A DNA stretch of 64,000 nucleotides from Candidatus Frankia nodulisporulans (lineage in GTDB: Bacteria > Actinomycetota > Actinomycetes > Frankiales > Frankiaceae): NCBI RefSeq assembly GCF_902806475.1, contig NZ_CADCWS010000001.1, positions 32,894 to 96,893 of the forward strand. The letters run 5' to 3'. How positions within the stretch are numbered: position 1 is the first letter of the stretch; each line of letters opens with the position of its first letter. The position numbers were made by a program, and so were the translations under genes. A model generated the notes under the pieces. It had not been told where the DNA came from and did not search any database. It saw only the letters and a list, made by a program, of their open reading frames with translations. This document shows positions 28,635-37,794 of the stretch, one piece after another.

Positions 28635-28676
28635 CACGAGGCTCCGCTGGGACGTGGACTGGCCCGCCAGCCCGGA

Positions 28677-29237
28677 TCAGTCGAGCTCCAACAGGCCCGG
28701 CGGCGGGTCGACCACGATGCGCCCGGCCACCGGATCCACCGTCGGGACGATCTCTCGAACGAACGGGACGAGATGTTCGCCGCCGCCTGGGCGTGCGATG
28801 GCGAGCAGGTCTCCCGCCGGGGAGTGGATGATGTCGGTGACCCGCCCGAGCGGCGCGTCGGTGGTCGTCACGGCCGCGAGGCCGACCAGGTCGCGATCCC
28901 ACCAGAGATCAGCGGGATCGCCGTCGGCCCCACCGGCGGCATCGTCGTCGTCGGCCGGCGATCCGGCGTCGGAGGCGTCGATGGTGAGCAGTACGTTGCG
29001 CAAGGTCTCGGCCGCGAAACGATCGCCGATGCCCTCGAAGCACAGCAGCAGACGGCCCGAGTGCCACCGGGCGTCGGTGACGGTGAGGGCCGCGCCGCCG
29101 CCCGCACGCCCGAGGACCGCACCGACCGTGAACCGGCGCTGCGGCAGGTCCGTGCGAACCTCGATCGTGACCTCGCCGCGCACGCCGTGCGGTCTACCGA
29201 CCCGTCCGACGACGATCGGGTCGTCGACGCCGGCCAT
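28677..29237 (-). CDS. rimM: 16S rRNA processing protein RimM
   Basis: The protein has 186 residues. The N-terminal beta-barrel starts VVGRVGRPHGVRGEVTIEV. The C-terminal PRC-barrel includes WDRDLVGLAAVTTTD, GRVTDIIHSPAGDLLAI and LVPFVREIVPTVDPVAGRI. A 20-residue Asp/Ala-rich insertion (~92-110) lies between the two domains. RimM binds S19 and assists 30S head assembly. It sits between the KH-domain gene and trmD, the usual order. Confidence 0.95.
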   Translation of the reverse strand: MAGVDDPIVVGRVGRPHGVRGEVTIEVRTDLPQRRFTVGAVLGRAGGGAALTVTDARWHSGRLLLCFEGIGDRFAAETLRNVLLTIDASDAGSPADDDDAAGGADGDPADLWWDRDLVGLAAVTTTDAPLGRVTDIIHSPAGDLLAIARPGGGEHLVPFVREIVPTVDPVAGRIVVDPPPGLLELD

Positions 29238-29282
29238 CAGCCGGCGCCGATGACAGGACGGGGGACGCTGCGCGGACGACGG

Positions 29283-29516
29283 CTAGCGGTCCACATCGAC
29301 GACGTCGATCCGCAGCCCGCGACCACCGACACCGCCCATGACGGTGCGCAGGGCGCGGGCGGTCCGCCCGCGCCGACCGATGACCTTGCCGAGGTCATCC
29401 GGATGCACCCTGACCTCAAGAGTGCGGCCACGGCGGCCGTTGTTGAGGTCCACGCGGACATCGTCGGGATGCTCGACGATGCCGCGCACGAGATGCTCGA
29501 GGGCAGCTTCCAGCAC
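29283..29516 (-). CDS. KH-domain RNA-binding protein (KhpA type)
   Basis: The protein has 77 residues from GTG 29516, which follows the rpsP stop without a gap. It begins LEAALEHLVRGIVEHPDDVR; the KH signature is KVIGRRGRTARALRTVM. It matches the small KH protein (UPF0109, Rv2908c type, KhpA) that is always between rpsP and rimM. These proteins bind RNA broadly and, in some bacteria, affect cell division and small-RNA control. Tight linkage suggests coupled translation with S16. Confidence 0.93.
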   Translation of the reverse strand: MLEAALEHLVRGIVEHPDDVRVDLNNGRRGRTLEVRVHPDDLGKVIGRRGRTARALRTVMGGVGGRGLRIDVVDVDR

Positions 29517-29963
29517 CTACTGCCCCGCGGCCGTCGACGCATCTGCGGCCGGAGCCTCGGCACCTTCCGCCGGCGCGGCCTTCTTCGCCTTCTTCGGAGT
29601 GGTCGCCGGACGGTCCTCGGCACCGGCGGCGGCCCGGGCGGCGGCCTGGAAGACCTCACGCTTGTCGGGCTTGGGCGCGGCGACCAGCATCGGCGGCGGT
29701 GCCGGCAGGCCCTTGAACTTCTGCCAGTCACCAGTGACCTTGAGGATGGCCACGACCGGCTCGGTGGGCTGGGCACCGACCGACAGCCAGTGCCCGACCC
29801 GGTCGGCGTCGACCTTGATGATGCTCGGGTCGGACTTGGGGTGGTACTGCCCGATGGCCTCGATGACCCGACCGTCCCGCTTGGTGCGGGCGTCGGCGAC
29901 GACGATGCGGTAGTGCGGCTCGCGCATCTTGCCGAGGCGCTGCAATTTGATCTTGGTTGCCAC
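29517..29963 (-). CDS. rpsP: 30S ribosomal protein S16
   Basis: The protein has 148 residues from GTG 29963. The core is [19 protein letters not shown] (initial Val read as Met), [19 protein letters not shown] and [16 protein letters not shown]. The C-terminal ~60 residues are an Ala/Lys/Pro-rich tail of the kind seen in actinobacterial S16. S16 binds early in 30S assembly. First gene of the rpsP-khpA-rimM-trmD group. Confidence 0.96.
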   Translation of the reverse strand: MATKIKLQRLGKMREPHYRIVVADARTKRDGRVIEAIGQYHPKSDPSIIKVDADRVGHWLSVGAQPTEPVVAILKVTGDWQKFKGLPAPPPMLVAAPKPDKREVFQAAARAAAGAEDRPATTPKKAKKAAPAEGAEAPAADASTAAGQ

Positions 29964-30276
29964 GGTGGTCGTACGACTCCAGACGTATCGGTGACCGCCG
30001 GGCCCCACGTGGGTGCGGAGAAATCGGCGGCGGGGAGAGCACCAGCGCCGGAACGGCCACTCGGACGACGTCACCCTACGCGGGGAAACTCTGCGGGTGG
30101 ACCAAGGATCATCCACGCAGGGTCATCCACTCAGGGTTCTTCCGGGGCAGCCACACCGACGCTGGTAGGCAGGGCCTGCACTAGAGCTTACAGTCTGCCA
30201 GACCTCGTGCGGGTCGGGTGCCACCAGCATCGCGGCACCCGACCCGGGGCACCGTCACGGATGCCACCCGGGCTGG
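29964..30276. other. Intergenic region between ffh and rpsP
   Basis: This region of 313 bases precedes rpsP. It contains a TAAGCT (minus strand, 30185-30190) that could be a -10 for rpsP, and a two-copy 14-bp tandem repeat at 30109-30136. No RNA gene or coding frame is convincing. Confidence 0.45.
30109..30136. repeat. 14-bp tandem repeat, two copies
   Basis: TCATCCACGCAGGG (30109-30122) and TCATCCACTCAGGG (30123-30136) differ by one base. They lie about 150 bases upstream of rpsP, in its probable leader or promoter region. Confidence 0.85.
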
Positions 30277-31875
30277 TCAGCGACCGCCGCGACGCGAACC
30301 TCGCGGCGCCGGTCCACCCGGTCCACCACCCGGCCCGCCGAGCCCGCCCTGTCCTCGCATGAGGGCTGCGAGATCCGGCATGCCGTCCGGCAGGCCGCCG
30401 GGCAGCGCGGCGCCCGGGGCGAACGGGTCGGCCGGGGTCGCCTTCGGGTTCTGCGCCTTGGTGGCCTCGGCCGCGCGCGCCGCCGGGTTGCCCTTGCGGT
30501 TGGCCCCCTTGCCCTTCTTGGGCGCCTTGCGTGCCGAGGCCTTGCCCCGGCCCCCCAGCGCCCCGGGCAGGCCCATGCCCCCGGCCATCTGGCGCATCAT
30601 CTTGCGGGCCTCGGCGAACCGGTCGAGCAGCTGGTTGACCTCGGTCACCGTCACCCCGGAACCACGGGCCACCCGGGCCTTGCGCGACGCCTGCAGAATG
30701 CGGGGATCCTGGCGCTCGGCCGGTGTCATCGACCGGATGATGGCCACCACCCGGTCGACGTCACGGTCGTCGACCTGCGCGAGCTGCTCCTTCATCTGCC
30801 CCATTCCGGGGAGCATGCCGAGCAGGTTGCCGATCGGACCCATCTTGCGTACGGCGAGCATCTGGTCGAGGAAGTCCTCGAGGGTGAACTCCGAGGCGGC
30901 CATCTTGGCCGCCATCGCCTCGGCCTGTTCGACCTCGAAGGCCTTTTCGGCCTGCTCGATCAGGGTGAGGACGTCACCCATGCCGAGGATGCGCGACGCC
31001 ATCCGCTCCGGGTGGAAGACGTCGAAGTCGTCCAGCGCCTCACCGGTGGAGGCGAACATGATCGGACGGCCCGTCACCTGGGCGACCGACAGCGCCGCGC
31101 CACCGCGGGCGTCCCCGTCGAGCTTGGTGAGCACCACACCGGTGAACCCGACCCCGTCGGCGAACGCGCTGGCCGTCGCGACCGCGTCCTGGCCGATCAT
31201 GGCATCGAGCACGAAGAGGATCTCGTCCGGGGAGACCGCGTCGCGGATGTCGGCGGCCTGGCGCATCAGCTCCTCGTCGACACCGAGCCGGCCGGCCGTG
31301 TCGACGACGACCACGTCGAACACGTGTCGGCGGGCGTGCGCGAGGGCGTCCCGGGCGACCCGGACGGGGTCGCCGACGCCGTTGCCGGGCTCGGGGGCGT
31401 AGACCTCCACCCCGGCCCGGGAGCCGACCACCTGCAGCTGGTTGACCGCGTTCGGTCGCTGCAGGTCGGCCGCGACCAGCAGCGGGCTGTGCCCCTGGTC
31501 CTTGAGCCAGCGGCCGAGCTTGCCGGCCAGGGTCGTCTTACCGGTGCCCTGGAGACCGGCCAGCAGAATGACCGTCGGGGGGGTCTTGGCGAAGCGCAGC
31601 GTCGTCGTCCCGCCGCCGAGGATCGCGACGAGCTCCTCGTTGACGACCTTGATGACCTGCTGGGAGGGGTTCAGCGACGTGCTGACCTCGGACCCGCGCG
31701 CCCGCTCCTTGACCGCCGCCACGAAGGAGCGCACCACGGGCAGGGCGACGTCGGCCTCGAGCAGGGCGATTCTGATCTCGCGGGCGGTCGCGTCGATGTC
31801 CGCATCGGTCAGGCGACCCCGACCACGCAGCGACGTGAAAACCTTGTCGAGGCGGCTGGAAAGGGTGTCGAACAC
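30277..31875 (-). CDS. ffh: Signal recognition particle protein Ffh
   Basis: I chose GTG 31875 (532 residues), with a GGAG site eight bases upstream. N domain: FDTLSSRLDKVFTSLRGRGR. GTPase (G) domain: GLQGTGKTTLAGKLG, DTAGRLGVDEELM, TKLDGDARGGAALS. The M domain is methionine-rich (LLGMLPGMGQM, EARKMMRQMAGGM) and binds 4.5S RNA and signal sequences. The C-terminal tail (~445-532) is basic, then Gly/Pro-rich. Ffh delivers membrane proteins to FtsY, encoded 387 bases upstream on the same strand. Confidence 0.97.
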   Translation of the reverse strand: MFDTLSSRLDKVFTSLRGRGRLTDADIDATAREIRIALLEADVALPVVRSFVAAVKERARGSEVSTSLNPSQQVIKVVNEELVAILGGGTTTLRFAKTPPTVILLAGLQGTGKTTLAGKLGRWLKDQGHSPLLVAADLQRPNAVNQLQVVGSRAGVEVYAPEPGNGVGDPVRVARDALAHARRHVFDVVVVDTAGRLGVDEELMRQAADIRDAVSPDEILFVLDAMIGQDAVATASAFADGVGFTGVVLTKLDGDARGGAALSVAQVTGRPIMFASTGEALDDFDVFHPERMASRILGMGDVLTLIEQAEKAFEVEQAEAMAAKMAASEFTLEDFLDQMLAVRKMGPIGNLLGMLPGMGQMKEQLAQVDDRDVDRVVAIIRSMTPAERQDPRILQASRKARVARGSGVTVTEVNQLLDRFAEARKMMRQMAGGMGLPGALGGRGKASARKAPKKGKGANRKGNPAARAAEATKAQNPKATPADPFAPGAALPGGLPDGMPDLAALMRGQGGLGGPGGGPGGPAPRGSRRGGR

Positions 31876-32262
31876 GCGCACACTCCGAGATCGCAGGCGG
31901 ACCGCAGGCACCAGCGTACGCACCCGACGACGAGGACAACACACCCGCGGCCGATCACCCGTCGCGGACACCGCCGCCGCGGACGCCCGGTCGCCGCGGG
32001 ACGCGCGCGACCCGGCGAGGCACACCCGCACGGACCCCGACCTGGTCGGCACCGGCCGGATCCGCCCTCTGCGCTGAGGACGGCGAGTCGCCTCGCCGGA
32101 CGCTGACCCCCCGGCCCGTACCGCGCCGGGGACGCCTGTCGCGACGCGTCGGGAAGCCTCCCGACTGCACTCCGCGATGAAGCGTAGATCACATCGACGG
32201 CGACGGGAAGTCCTTGACCCACGCCACTTTGTGGTCCCCGCGGGTGGCCTGGTCGGCCGGGT
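31876..32262. other. Intergenic region between ftsY and ffh
   Basis: 387 bases without a supported gene. In mycobacteria and Streptomyces the ammonium genes amt-glnB/K-glnD lie between ftsY and ffh; no trace of them is visible here. I see no 4.5S RNA-like hairpin and no clear terminator. A promoter for ffh is expected but not identified. Confidence 0.6.
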
Positions 32263-33561
32263 TCAGGCGGGGTCGCCGAGCAGGGCGTCCACGAACGCCT
32301 CGGGCTCGAACGGCGCCAGGTCGTCCGGGCCCTCGCCCAGGCCGATCAGCTTCACCGGCACCCCGAGTTCGCGCTGCACCGCGATGACGATGCCGCCCTT
32401 GGCGGTGCCGTCCAGCTTGGTCAGCACGACCCCGGTGAGATCCACCGCCTCGGTGAAGACCCGGGCCTGCACGACCGCGTTCTGCCCGGTGGTGGCGTCC
32501 AGCACGAGCAGTACCTCGTCGACCGGACCCTGCTTGCCGACCACTCGTTTGATCTTGGTGAGCTCGTCCATCAGGCCGGCCTTGGTGTGCAGCCGGCCGG
32601 CGGTGTCAATCAGGACCGTGTCGGCCCCCGAGGTGATGCCGGTACGGACCGCGTCGAAGGCGACCGACGCCGGGTCGCCGCCCTCGGCCCCACGCACGGT
32701 CTGCGCGCCGACCCGTTCACCCCAGGTCTGCAACTGGTCCGCCGCCGCGGCCCGGAAGGTGTCGGCGGCGCCGAGGACCACCGATCGCCCGTCCGCCACC
32801 AGCAGACGGGCGATCTTGCCGCAGGTGGTCGTCTTGCCGGTGCCGTTGACCCCCACCACCAGCACCACGGCCGGCCGGTCGGGCACCGCCGTGAGCAGGG
32901 TGCGGTCCATGCTCGTGCCGACCTGGGCCAGCAGTTCGTCGCGCAGCATCTGGCGGGCCTGCGCCGGTGTGCCGGCACCCAGCACCCTGGTCCGTTCGCG
33001 CAGGGCCGCCACCAGTTCGGTGGTCGCCGCCACGCCGACGTCCGCACCCAGTAGCGTCGCCTCGACGTCCTCCCAGGTCTCCTCGTCCAGCCGGTCGCCG
33101 GACAGCAGCGACAGCAGGCCACGGCCCAGCGCGTTCTGCGACCGGGACAGCCGCAGTCGCAGCCGGACCAGGCGACCCGCGGCCGGCTCCGGCACGTCCG
33201 TCGGGGGACGCTGCCGGGGCGGGCCCACCGGCGTGGCCGGCTCGGCCGTCGTCGCCGCGCCACCGCCCGAACCACCGGAGAGCAGATCAGCGGACGGCGG
33301 GGAACCGGCCGCCGCGGGCTGCGCGACATCGACACCGGCACCGGCCTCGGGGGACGCGGTGGCGGACGTCGGTGCCCCCGTGTCCGGCCCGGTCAGCGTC
33401 AGGTCGGCGGAATCGGCTCCCGGTCGCGTCAGAAGGTCCGGTCCGGAACCGGTCACCTCCGGCCGCCGACGGGGGCGCCTGCGCACCGCGCTGCCCACCG
33501 CGAGCCCCGCGGTGGCCACCACGACGACGGCGAGAACGACGATCAGGATGAGGAGCTCCAC
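32263..33561 (-). CDS. ftsY: Signal recognition particle receptor FtsY
   Basis: The protein has 432 residues. An N-terminal membrane segment (LLILIVVLAVVVVATAGLAV) anchors it, unlike the E. coli type. An acidic, Pro/Ala-rich linker runs to ~125. The NG domain follows: GVNGTGKTTTCGKIA (G1), DTFRAAAADQL, DTAGRLHTKAGLMDEL (G3) and TKLDGTAKGG (G4). It ends with GLGEGPDDLAPFEPEAFVDAL. FtsY is the SRP receptor at the membrane. It follows smc by 70 bases, so the two are probably cotranscribed. Confidence 0.97.
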   Translation of the reverse strand: MELLILIVVLAVVVVATAGLAVGSAVRRRPRRRPEVTGSGPDLLTRPGADSADLTLTGPDTGAPTSATASPEAGAGVDVAQPAAAGSPPSADLLSGGSGGGAATTAEPATPVGPPRQRPPTDVPEPAAGRLVRLRLRLSRSQNALGRGLLSLLSGDRLDEETWEDVEATLLGADVGVAATTELVAALRERTRVLGAGTPAQARQMLRDELLAQVGTSMDRTLLTAVPDRPAVVLVVGVNGTGKTTTCGKIARLLVADGRSVVLGAADTFRAAAADQLQTWGERVGAQTVRGAEGGDPASVAFDAVRTGITSGADTVLIDTAGRLHTKAGLMDELTKIKRVVGKQGPVDEVLLVLDATTGQNAVVQARVFTEAVDLTGVVLTKLDGTAKGGIVIAVQRELGVPVKLIGLGEGPDDLAPFEPEAFVDALLGDPA

Positions 33562-33631
33562 ACCCCGATCCTGACAGATCCGCGGACCGACCCGGCACGC
33601 TCACCCGGGTGGGACACCCGCCCGGGTGGCC

Positions 33632-36600
33632 TCAGACCGTGGCTCGCTCCCGCAACCGCTGACTGATCACCGTGGTCACACCGTCGCCACGCATCGCCAC
33701 GCCGTACAGTGCGTCGGCGATCTCCATCGTGCGTTTCTGGTGCGTGATGATGATGAGCTGGGACTTCTGCCGCAGCCCTTCGAGGGCTTCCAGCAGCCGG
33801 CCGAGGTTGCGGTCGTCGAGCGCGGCCTCGACCTCGTCGAGCACGTAGAACGGCGACGGACGCGCCCGAAAGATCGCCAGCAGCAGGGCGAGCGCGATCA
33901 ACGACCGTTCGCCGCCGGACAGCAGGGACAGCCGTTTCACCTTCTTTCCCGGCGGGCGCGCCTCCACCTCGATGCCGGTGGTCAGCATGTCGTCCGGCTG
34001 GGTGAGGATCAGTCGGCCCTCCCCACCGGGAAACAGCGTGGCGAAGACGATCTCGAACTCCCGAGCCGTGTCCGCGAACGCGGCCTCGAACACCTCCCGC
34101 ACGCGGAGATCGACCTCCTCGACCACCTGCAGCAGGTCCCGACGGGTGGATCGGATGTCCTCCAGCTGGGTGCTGAGGAAGGCCGCGCGTTCCTGCAACG
34201 CGGCGAACTCCTCCAGGGCCAGCGGGTTCACCCGGCCGAGGCGGGCCAGCTGCTTGTCCGCGGTGGCGGCCCGGGCGGCCTGCTCCGCACGGACGTAGGG
34301 GACGGCCGCACCCGGTGGGTCGCCGGGAACCTCGTCCGGCGGTACCAGCTGGTCTGGTCCGAACTCGGCGACGAGGTCGTCGGCGGTGATCCCGAAATCC
34401 TCCATCGCCTTCGCCTCGAGCGTCTCCACCCGCAGTCGCCTCTCGGCGCGGGCCAGCTCCTCGCGGTGGGCGTTGTCCTGCAGCGCGGCGAGCGCGGCGG
34501 CGAGTATGCGGCCGAGCTCCCGGGCCGTGGCGAGATCCGCCTCGGTGGTGCGGCGCAGGGCGTCGGCCTGTTCGCGTTCCGTCGCCGCGCGGGCCAGGGA
34601 CAGGTCGAGCCGGTCCAGGGTGTACCCCGCCGCGTCGCCCAGGGCGGCGGCCACAGCGGCCTGCCGATCACGCACCTCCCGGCGGCGGGCCGCGGCGGCC
34701 CGGGCGGCCCGCTCCCCCGCCGCCGCCCGGATCAGGCCCTCGGCCCGACCCTGCAGCGCCCGCGCACGTTCCTCGCTGGTCCGCACCGCCAGCCGGGCCT
34801 CGACCTCGGCCGCCCGTACCGCCGAGGTGGCGGCCACCAACCGGTCACGCTCCGCGGAGGGTCGTTCGTCCACCTCCGGACGGGCCGAGACGGCCGCCAG
34901 GGCCGCCTCCAGTTCGTGCAGCGCGCCGTAGGTCCGGTCCCGGGTGCTCTCGGCGCGGGTGCGGACCTGCTCCAGGCGGACCACCTCGGTGCCGGCGTTA
35001 CCCCTGGCCCGTTCGAGTTTCGCCATCTGCTCGCGGAAGGCACGGGACCGCGCGTCGGCGCTGTGCAGCGCCGCGGAGGCGGCGTCGATCGCCGCCCGGG
35101 TTCGGCTGACCTCCATCCGGGCCGGTTCCAGCGCCTCATGGGCGAGTTCGGCGCGGCGGGTCGACTCGTCCACCCCGGCCTGCGCCTCCTGCGCCGCGGC
35201 GGTCAGTTCGATCGCGCTGGGTGGATGGGCGCTGCCGCCGACCGAGACGGCCGGACCCAGCAGATCGCCCTGGCGGGTGACCACCCGAAGCCGCGGACGG
35301 CTCTCGAAGACCGCGCCCGCGCTCGGCAGGTCCTCGACCAGAACGGTGCCGGCCAGCAGGGCCCGCACCGGAACCGAGAACCGTTCATCGACGATCTCGA
35401 CCAGGTCGACAAGCGGCACGCAACCGGACGGAAGCGTCCCGCCGACGCCGACGGTGTCGCTGGCGGTGTCGCTGGCGGTGTCGCTGGCGGTGTCGCTGGT
35501 CGCCGCGGCCGCGCTGACCAGGGTGGCGCGGCCGGCGTCGGCCGCACGCAGCCAGGCGAAGGCCAGGCGCACGTCGCCCGCCGCCGCCACCAGCAACGCG
35601 TCCGCGGCGGGTCCAAGCGCGGCGGACACTGCGACCTCGGCGCCGGGTCGCACCCGCAGTACGGCCGACAGCCGTCCGAGGGCCGTGAACGCCGGGTCAA
35701 GCGGCGGCGGTGGGCCGGCTTCGGTCGCCGCCCCGGTCCCGCCGACCGCGGATCGCTGGGCGCGGTCCCCGTGCCGGGCGGAGCGCCCACCGGGGCGATC
35801 CGCCTCGGTGGGCGCCGCGATCGCGGCCGTACCCGGGTCGGATCGCACGTCCTGATCGTCCCCGGCGCCCTGCTGGGCCCGGCTGGCCGCCTCGAGCAGG
35901 GCAGCCGCCCCGTCGGCGGGGGCCAGCGACAGCCGCAGCGCGTCCCGGCGCGCGGCCCAGGACGCCCGGTCCCGCTCCGCGGAGCGTTCTTCGGTCCGCA
36001 GCGTCTCCAGTCGCTCGTTGGCGGTGCTGTGGACGGCGACAGCCGCGGTGTGGGCCTCGGCGAGTTCGTCGCGGGCGCCGTCCATCTGCTCGAGTTCGAC
36101 CTCGAGATCGGTGTGGGAGCGGGTCGTCTCGGCATCGCGCTCCTGGGCGGCCCGGACAGCCTCGGTCGCCTGGGTGATCTCGTTCTCGGCCGCGCTGGCT
36201 CGCGATCTGGCCGCCTCGACCTGGCCCGCCAGCCGGGCGATCTCCTCTCGGCGAGACGACGCCGCCCGGGCCGCCGCGATCAGTTCCCGCTCCTCGTGGG
36301 CGAGGGTCGCCTCCAGCTCGGCCCGTCGGGTGACCACCTCCTCGAGGCGCTCACGGTCGAGTTCCAGGCGTTCGGTCAGGACCATCTCCTGCTCCCGAAC
36401 GGCGGTGGCCTCCTGCTCCAGCTCCTCGGGATCGCGCCGGCCGGCCAGATCGTCGCCGCCCGCGCGCAGCAGCCGGACCCGTTCGGTGGCAAGCGATCGG
36501 GTGCCAAGCAGCCGCTCCCGCAGGGAGACCAGCGCGTACCAGGTCTCCTGCGCGGCGGCGGCCCGTGGGACGGCGGCGGCCAGAGCGGCCTGTAGTCGTT

Positions 36601-37408
36601 CCTCGCCGGTGACGGCGTCCCGATGCCGGGTCTGGGTCTCGGCCAGGCGGCGGCGCAGCGCGTCCTCGTCGGCGGCGTCGACGGACAGGGTGGAGCGGGC
36701 GATGCTCAGATCATCGGCGAGCAGGCGCAGCCGCGCGTCGCGCAGGGCGGCCTGGATCGCTCCGGCCTTACGGGCGATCTCCGCCTGACGCCCGAGCGGG
36801 CCGAGTTGGCGGCGTAGCTCGGCGGAGAGGTCGGTCAGCCGGGTGAGGTTCGCCGACATCGCCTCGAGCTTGCGCAGCGCCTTTTCCTTGCGCTTGCGAT
36901 GTTTCAGGACACCGGCGGCCTCCTCCACGAAGGCTCGACGATCTTCCGGCCGGGCCTGCAGTACCGCGTCCAGCTGCCCCTGGCCGACGATCACGTGCAA
37001 CTCACGCCCGATTCCGGAATCGCTCATGAGCTCCTGGATGTCGAGCAGCCGGCAGGTCGTGCCGTTGATCGTGTATTCGCTCTCACCGCTACGGAAGAGG
37101 ATGCGACCGACAGTGACCTCGGTGTACTCGATTGGCAGCGCACCATCGGAATTGTCGATCGTCAGAAGGACCTCGGCCCGGCCAAGAGCGGGGCGAGCGG
37201 GGGTACCCGCGAAAATGACGTCCGACATGGCACCGCCGCGCAACGCCTTCGCGCCCTGTTCGCCCAGGACCCAGGCGATGGCATCGACGACGTTGCTCTT
37301 ACCGGAGCCGTTCGGCCCGACCACACAGGTGATTCCCGGCTCGAGATGCAGCGCTGTCGAGCTGGCGAAGGACTTGAAACCCCGCAGGGTGAGGCTCTTG
37401 AGATGCAC
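33632..37408 (-). CDS. smc: Chromosome segregation protein SMC
   Basis: The protein has 1258 residues from GTG 37408. The N-terminal ATPase half starts HLKSLTLRGFKSFASSTAL with Walker A VGPNGSGKSNVVDAI. Long coiled coils cover ~170-500 and ~700-1080. The hinge (~520-700) contains a low-complexity (TASD) repeat at ~636-652 from a 12-bp DNA repeat, and an Ala/Pro/Gly-rich insertion before it. The C-terminal half has the signature LSGGERSLIALALLLAIF and Walker B PFYVLDEVEAALDDRN. SMC with ScpAB compacts and separates chromosomes. Upstream of ftsY on the same transcript. Confidence 0.97.
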   Translation of the reverse strand: MHLKSLTLRGFKSFASSTALHLEPGITCVVGPNGSGKSNVVDAIAWVLGEQGAKALRGGAMSDVIFAGTPARPALGRAEVLLTIDNSDGALPIEYTEVTVGRILFRSGESEYTINGTTCRLLDIQELMSDSGIGRELHVIVGQGQLDAVLQARPEDRRAFVEEAAGVLKHRKRKEKALRKLEAMSANLTRLTDLSAELRRQLGPLGRQAEIARKAGAIQAALRDARLRLLADDLSIARSTLSVDAADEDALRRRLAETQTRHRDAVTGEERLQAALAAAVPRAAAAQETWYALVSLRERLLGTRSLATERVRLLRAGGDDLAGRRDPEELEQEATAVREQEMVLTERLELDRERLEEVVTRRAELEATLAHEERELIAAARAASSRREEIARLAGQVEAARSRASAAENEITQATEAVRAAQERDAETTRSHTDLEVELEQMDGARDELAEAHTAAVAVHSTANERLETLRTEERSAERDRASWAARRDALRLSLAPADGAAALLEAASRAQQGAGDDQDVRSDPGTAAIAAPTEADRPGGRSARHGDRAQRSAVGGTGAATEAGPPPPLDPAFTALGRLSAVLRVRPGAEVAVSAALGPAADALLVAAAGDVRLAFAWLRAADAGRATLVSAAAATSDTASDTASDTASDTVGVGGTLPSGCVPLVDLVEIVDERFSVPVRALLAGTVLVEDLPSAGAVFESRPRLRVVTRQGDLLGPAVSVGGSAHPPSAIELTAAAQEAQAGVDESTRRAELAHEALEPARMEVSRTRAAIDAASAALHSADARSRAFREQMAKLERARGNAGTEVVRLEQVRTRAESTRDRTYGALHELEAALAAVSARPEVDERPSAERDRLVAATSAVRAAEVEARLAVRTSEERARALQGRAEGLIRAAAGERAARAAAARRREVRDRQAAVAAALGDAAGYTLDRLDLSLARAATEREQADALRRTTEADLATARELGRILAAALAALQDNAHREELARAERRLRVETLEAKAMEDFGITADDLVAEFGPDQLVPPDEVPGDPPGAAVPYVRAEQAARAATADKQLARLGRVNPLALEEFAALQERAAFLSTQLEDIRSTRRDLLQVVEEVDLRVREVFEAAFADTAREFEIVFATLFPGGEGRLILTQPDDMLTTGIEVEARPPGKKVKRLSLLSGGERSLIALALLLAIFRARPSPFYVLDEVEAALDDRNLGRLLEALEGLRQKSQLIIITHQKRTMEIADALYGVAMRGDGVTTVISQRLRERATV
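35453..35500. repeat. 12-bp tandem repeat (four copies) in the smc hinge
   Basis: GGTGTCGCTGGC is repeated three times exactly, with a fourth copy ending in T. It encodes the SDTA repeat in the SMC hinge. Units are multiples of three, so changes in copy number stay in frame. Confidence 0.97.
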
Positions 37409-37498
37409 CGGACTCCGGAGCAGCGGTGAGGAGGACGCGCCGGACTGGCGACAGATCTCTCTGGGCAGCCGGCCAGGACATGGACATCCTAACGAGCA

Positions 37499-37528
37499 GC
37501 GGAGCGTAGCCGAAACGCTACACTCCGC
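37499..37528. promoter_or_regulatory. Long inverted repeat upstream of smc
   Basis: GCGGAGCGTAGC and GCTACACTCCGC pair over 12 bases with one mismatch across a 6-base loop. It lies ~90-120 bases before the smc start, where a promoter or operator would be. It does not match the actinobacterial LexA site. Confidence 0.45.
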
Positions 37529-37750
37529 CCATACCCCTACGCCGACGGATCGGTCTCACACCCGCATGTGGGCGGTGCTGGTCATGTGATCCATCCGTGC
37601 GCCGCTGCACACGGGACCGCCACTCGAGATCACAAGCCCGGCACCCTCACCAGCCCGCGCTCACCCGGAAACCGAATAAACACATAGAGTGAGGAATGCC
37701 GAGATAGTAGTTCGCTGAACATTGAGAATCGGTGGTACTCGGTACCTACT

Positions 37751-37787
37751 GGGAGTCGCCGGAACCTGCCCCCGGCAACCGACTCCC
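37751..37787 (-). terminator. Hairpin downstream of the small coiled-coil gene
   Basis: GGGAGTCG pairs with CGACTCCC, with an inner CCGG/CCGG pairing. It begins 7 bases after the stop of the minus-strand gene at 37795. It lacks a T-tract on that strand, so it may be a weak terminator or an RNA-stabilising stem. Confidence 0.5.
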
Positions 37788-37794
37788 CGCCAGA

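Larger units (their letters stand above)
37409..37794. other. Intergenic region upstream of smc
   Basis: 386 bases with clearly lower G+C than the rest (about 37600-37750). It contains a 12-bp inverted repeat at 37499-37528 and a terminator-like hairpin at 37751-37787. No coding frame is supported. Confidence 0.6.

Noticed and set aside
31876..32262. 4.5S (SRP) RNA gene near ffh
   Set aside because: No tetraloop-capped hairpin of the right form is visible.
33626..36595. Very long open frame on the plus strand opposite smc
   Set aside because: It is antisense to a complete SMC gene, and its Gly/Arg/Gln-rich product has no conserved motif. High GC keeps such frames open by chance.
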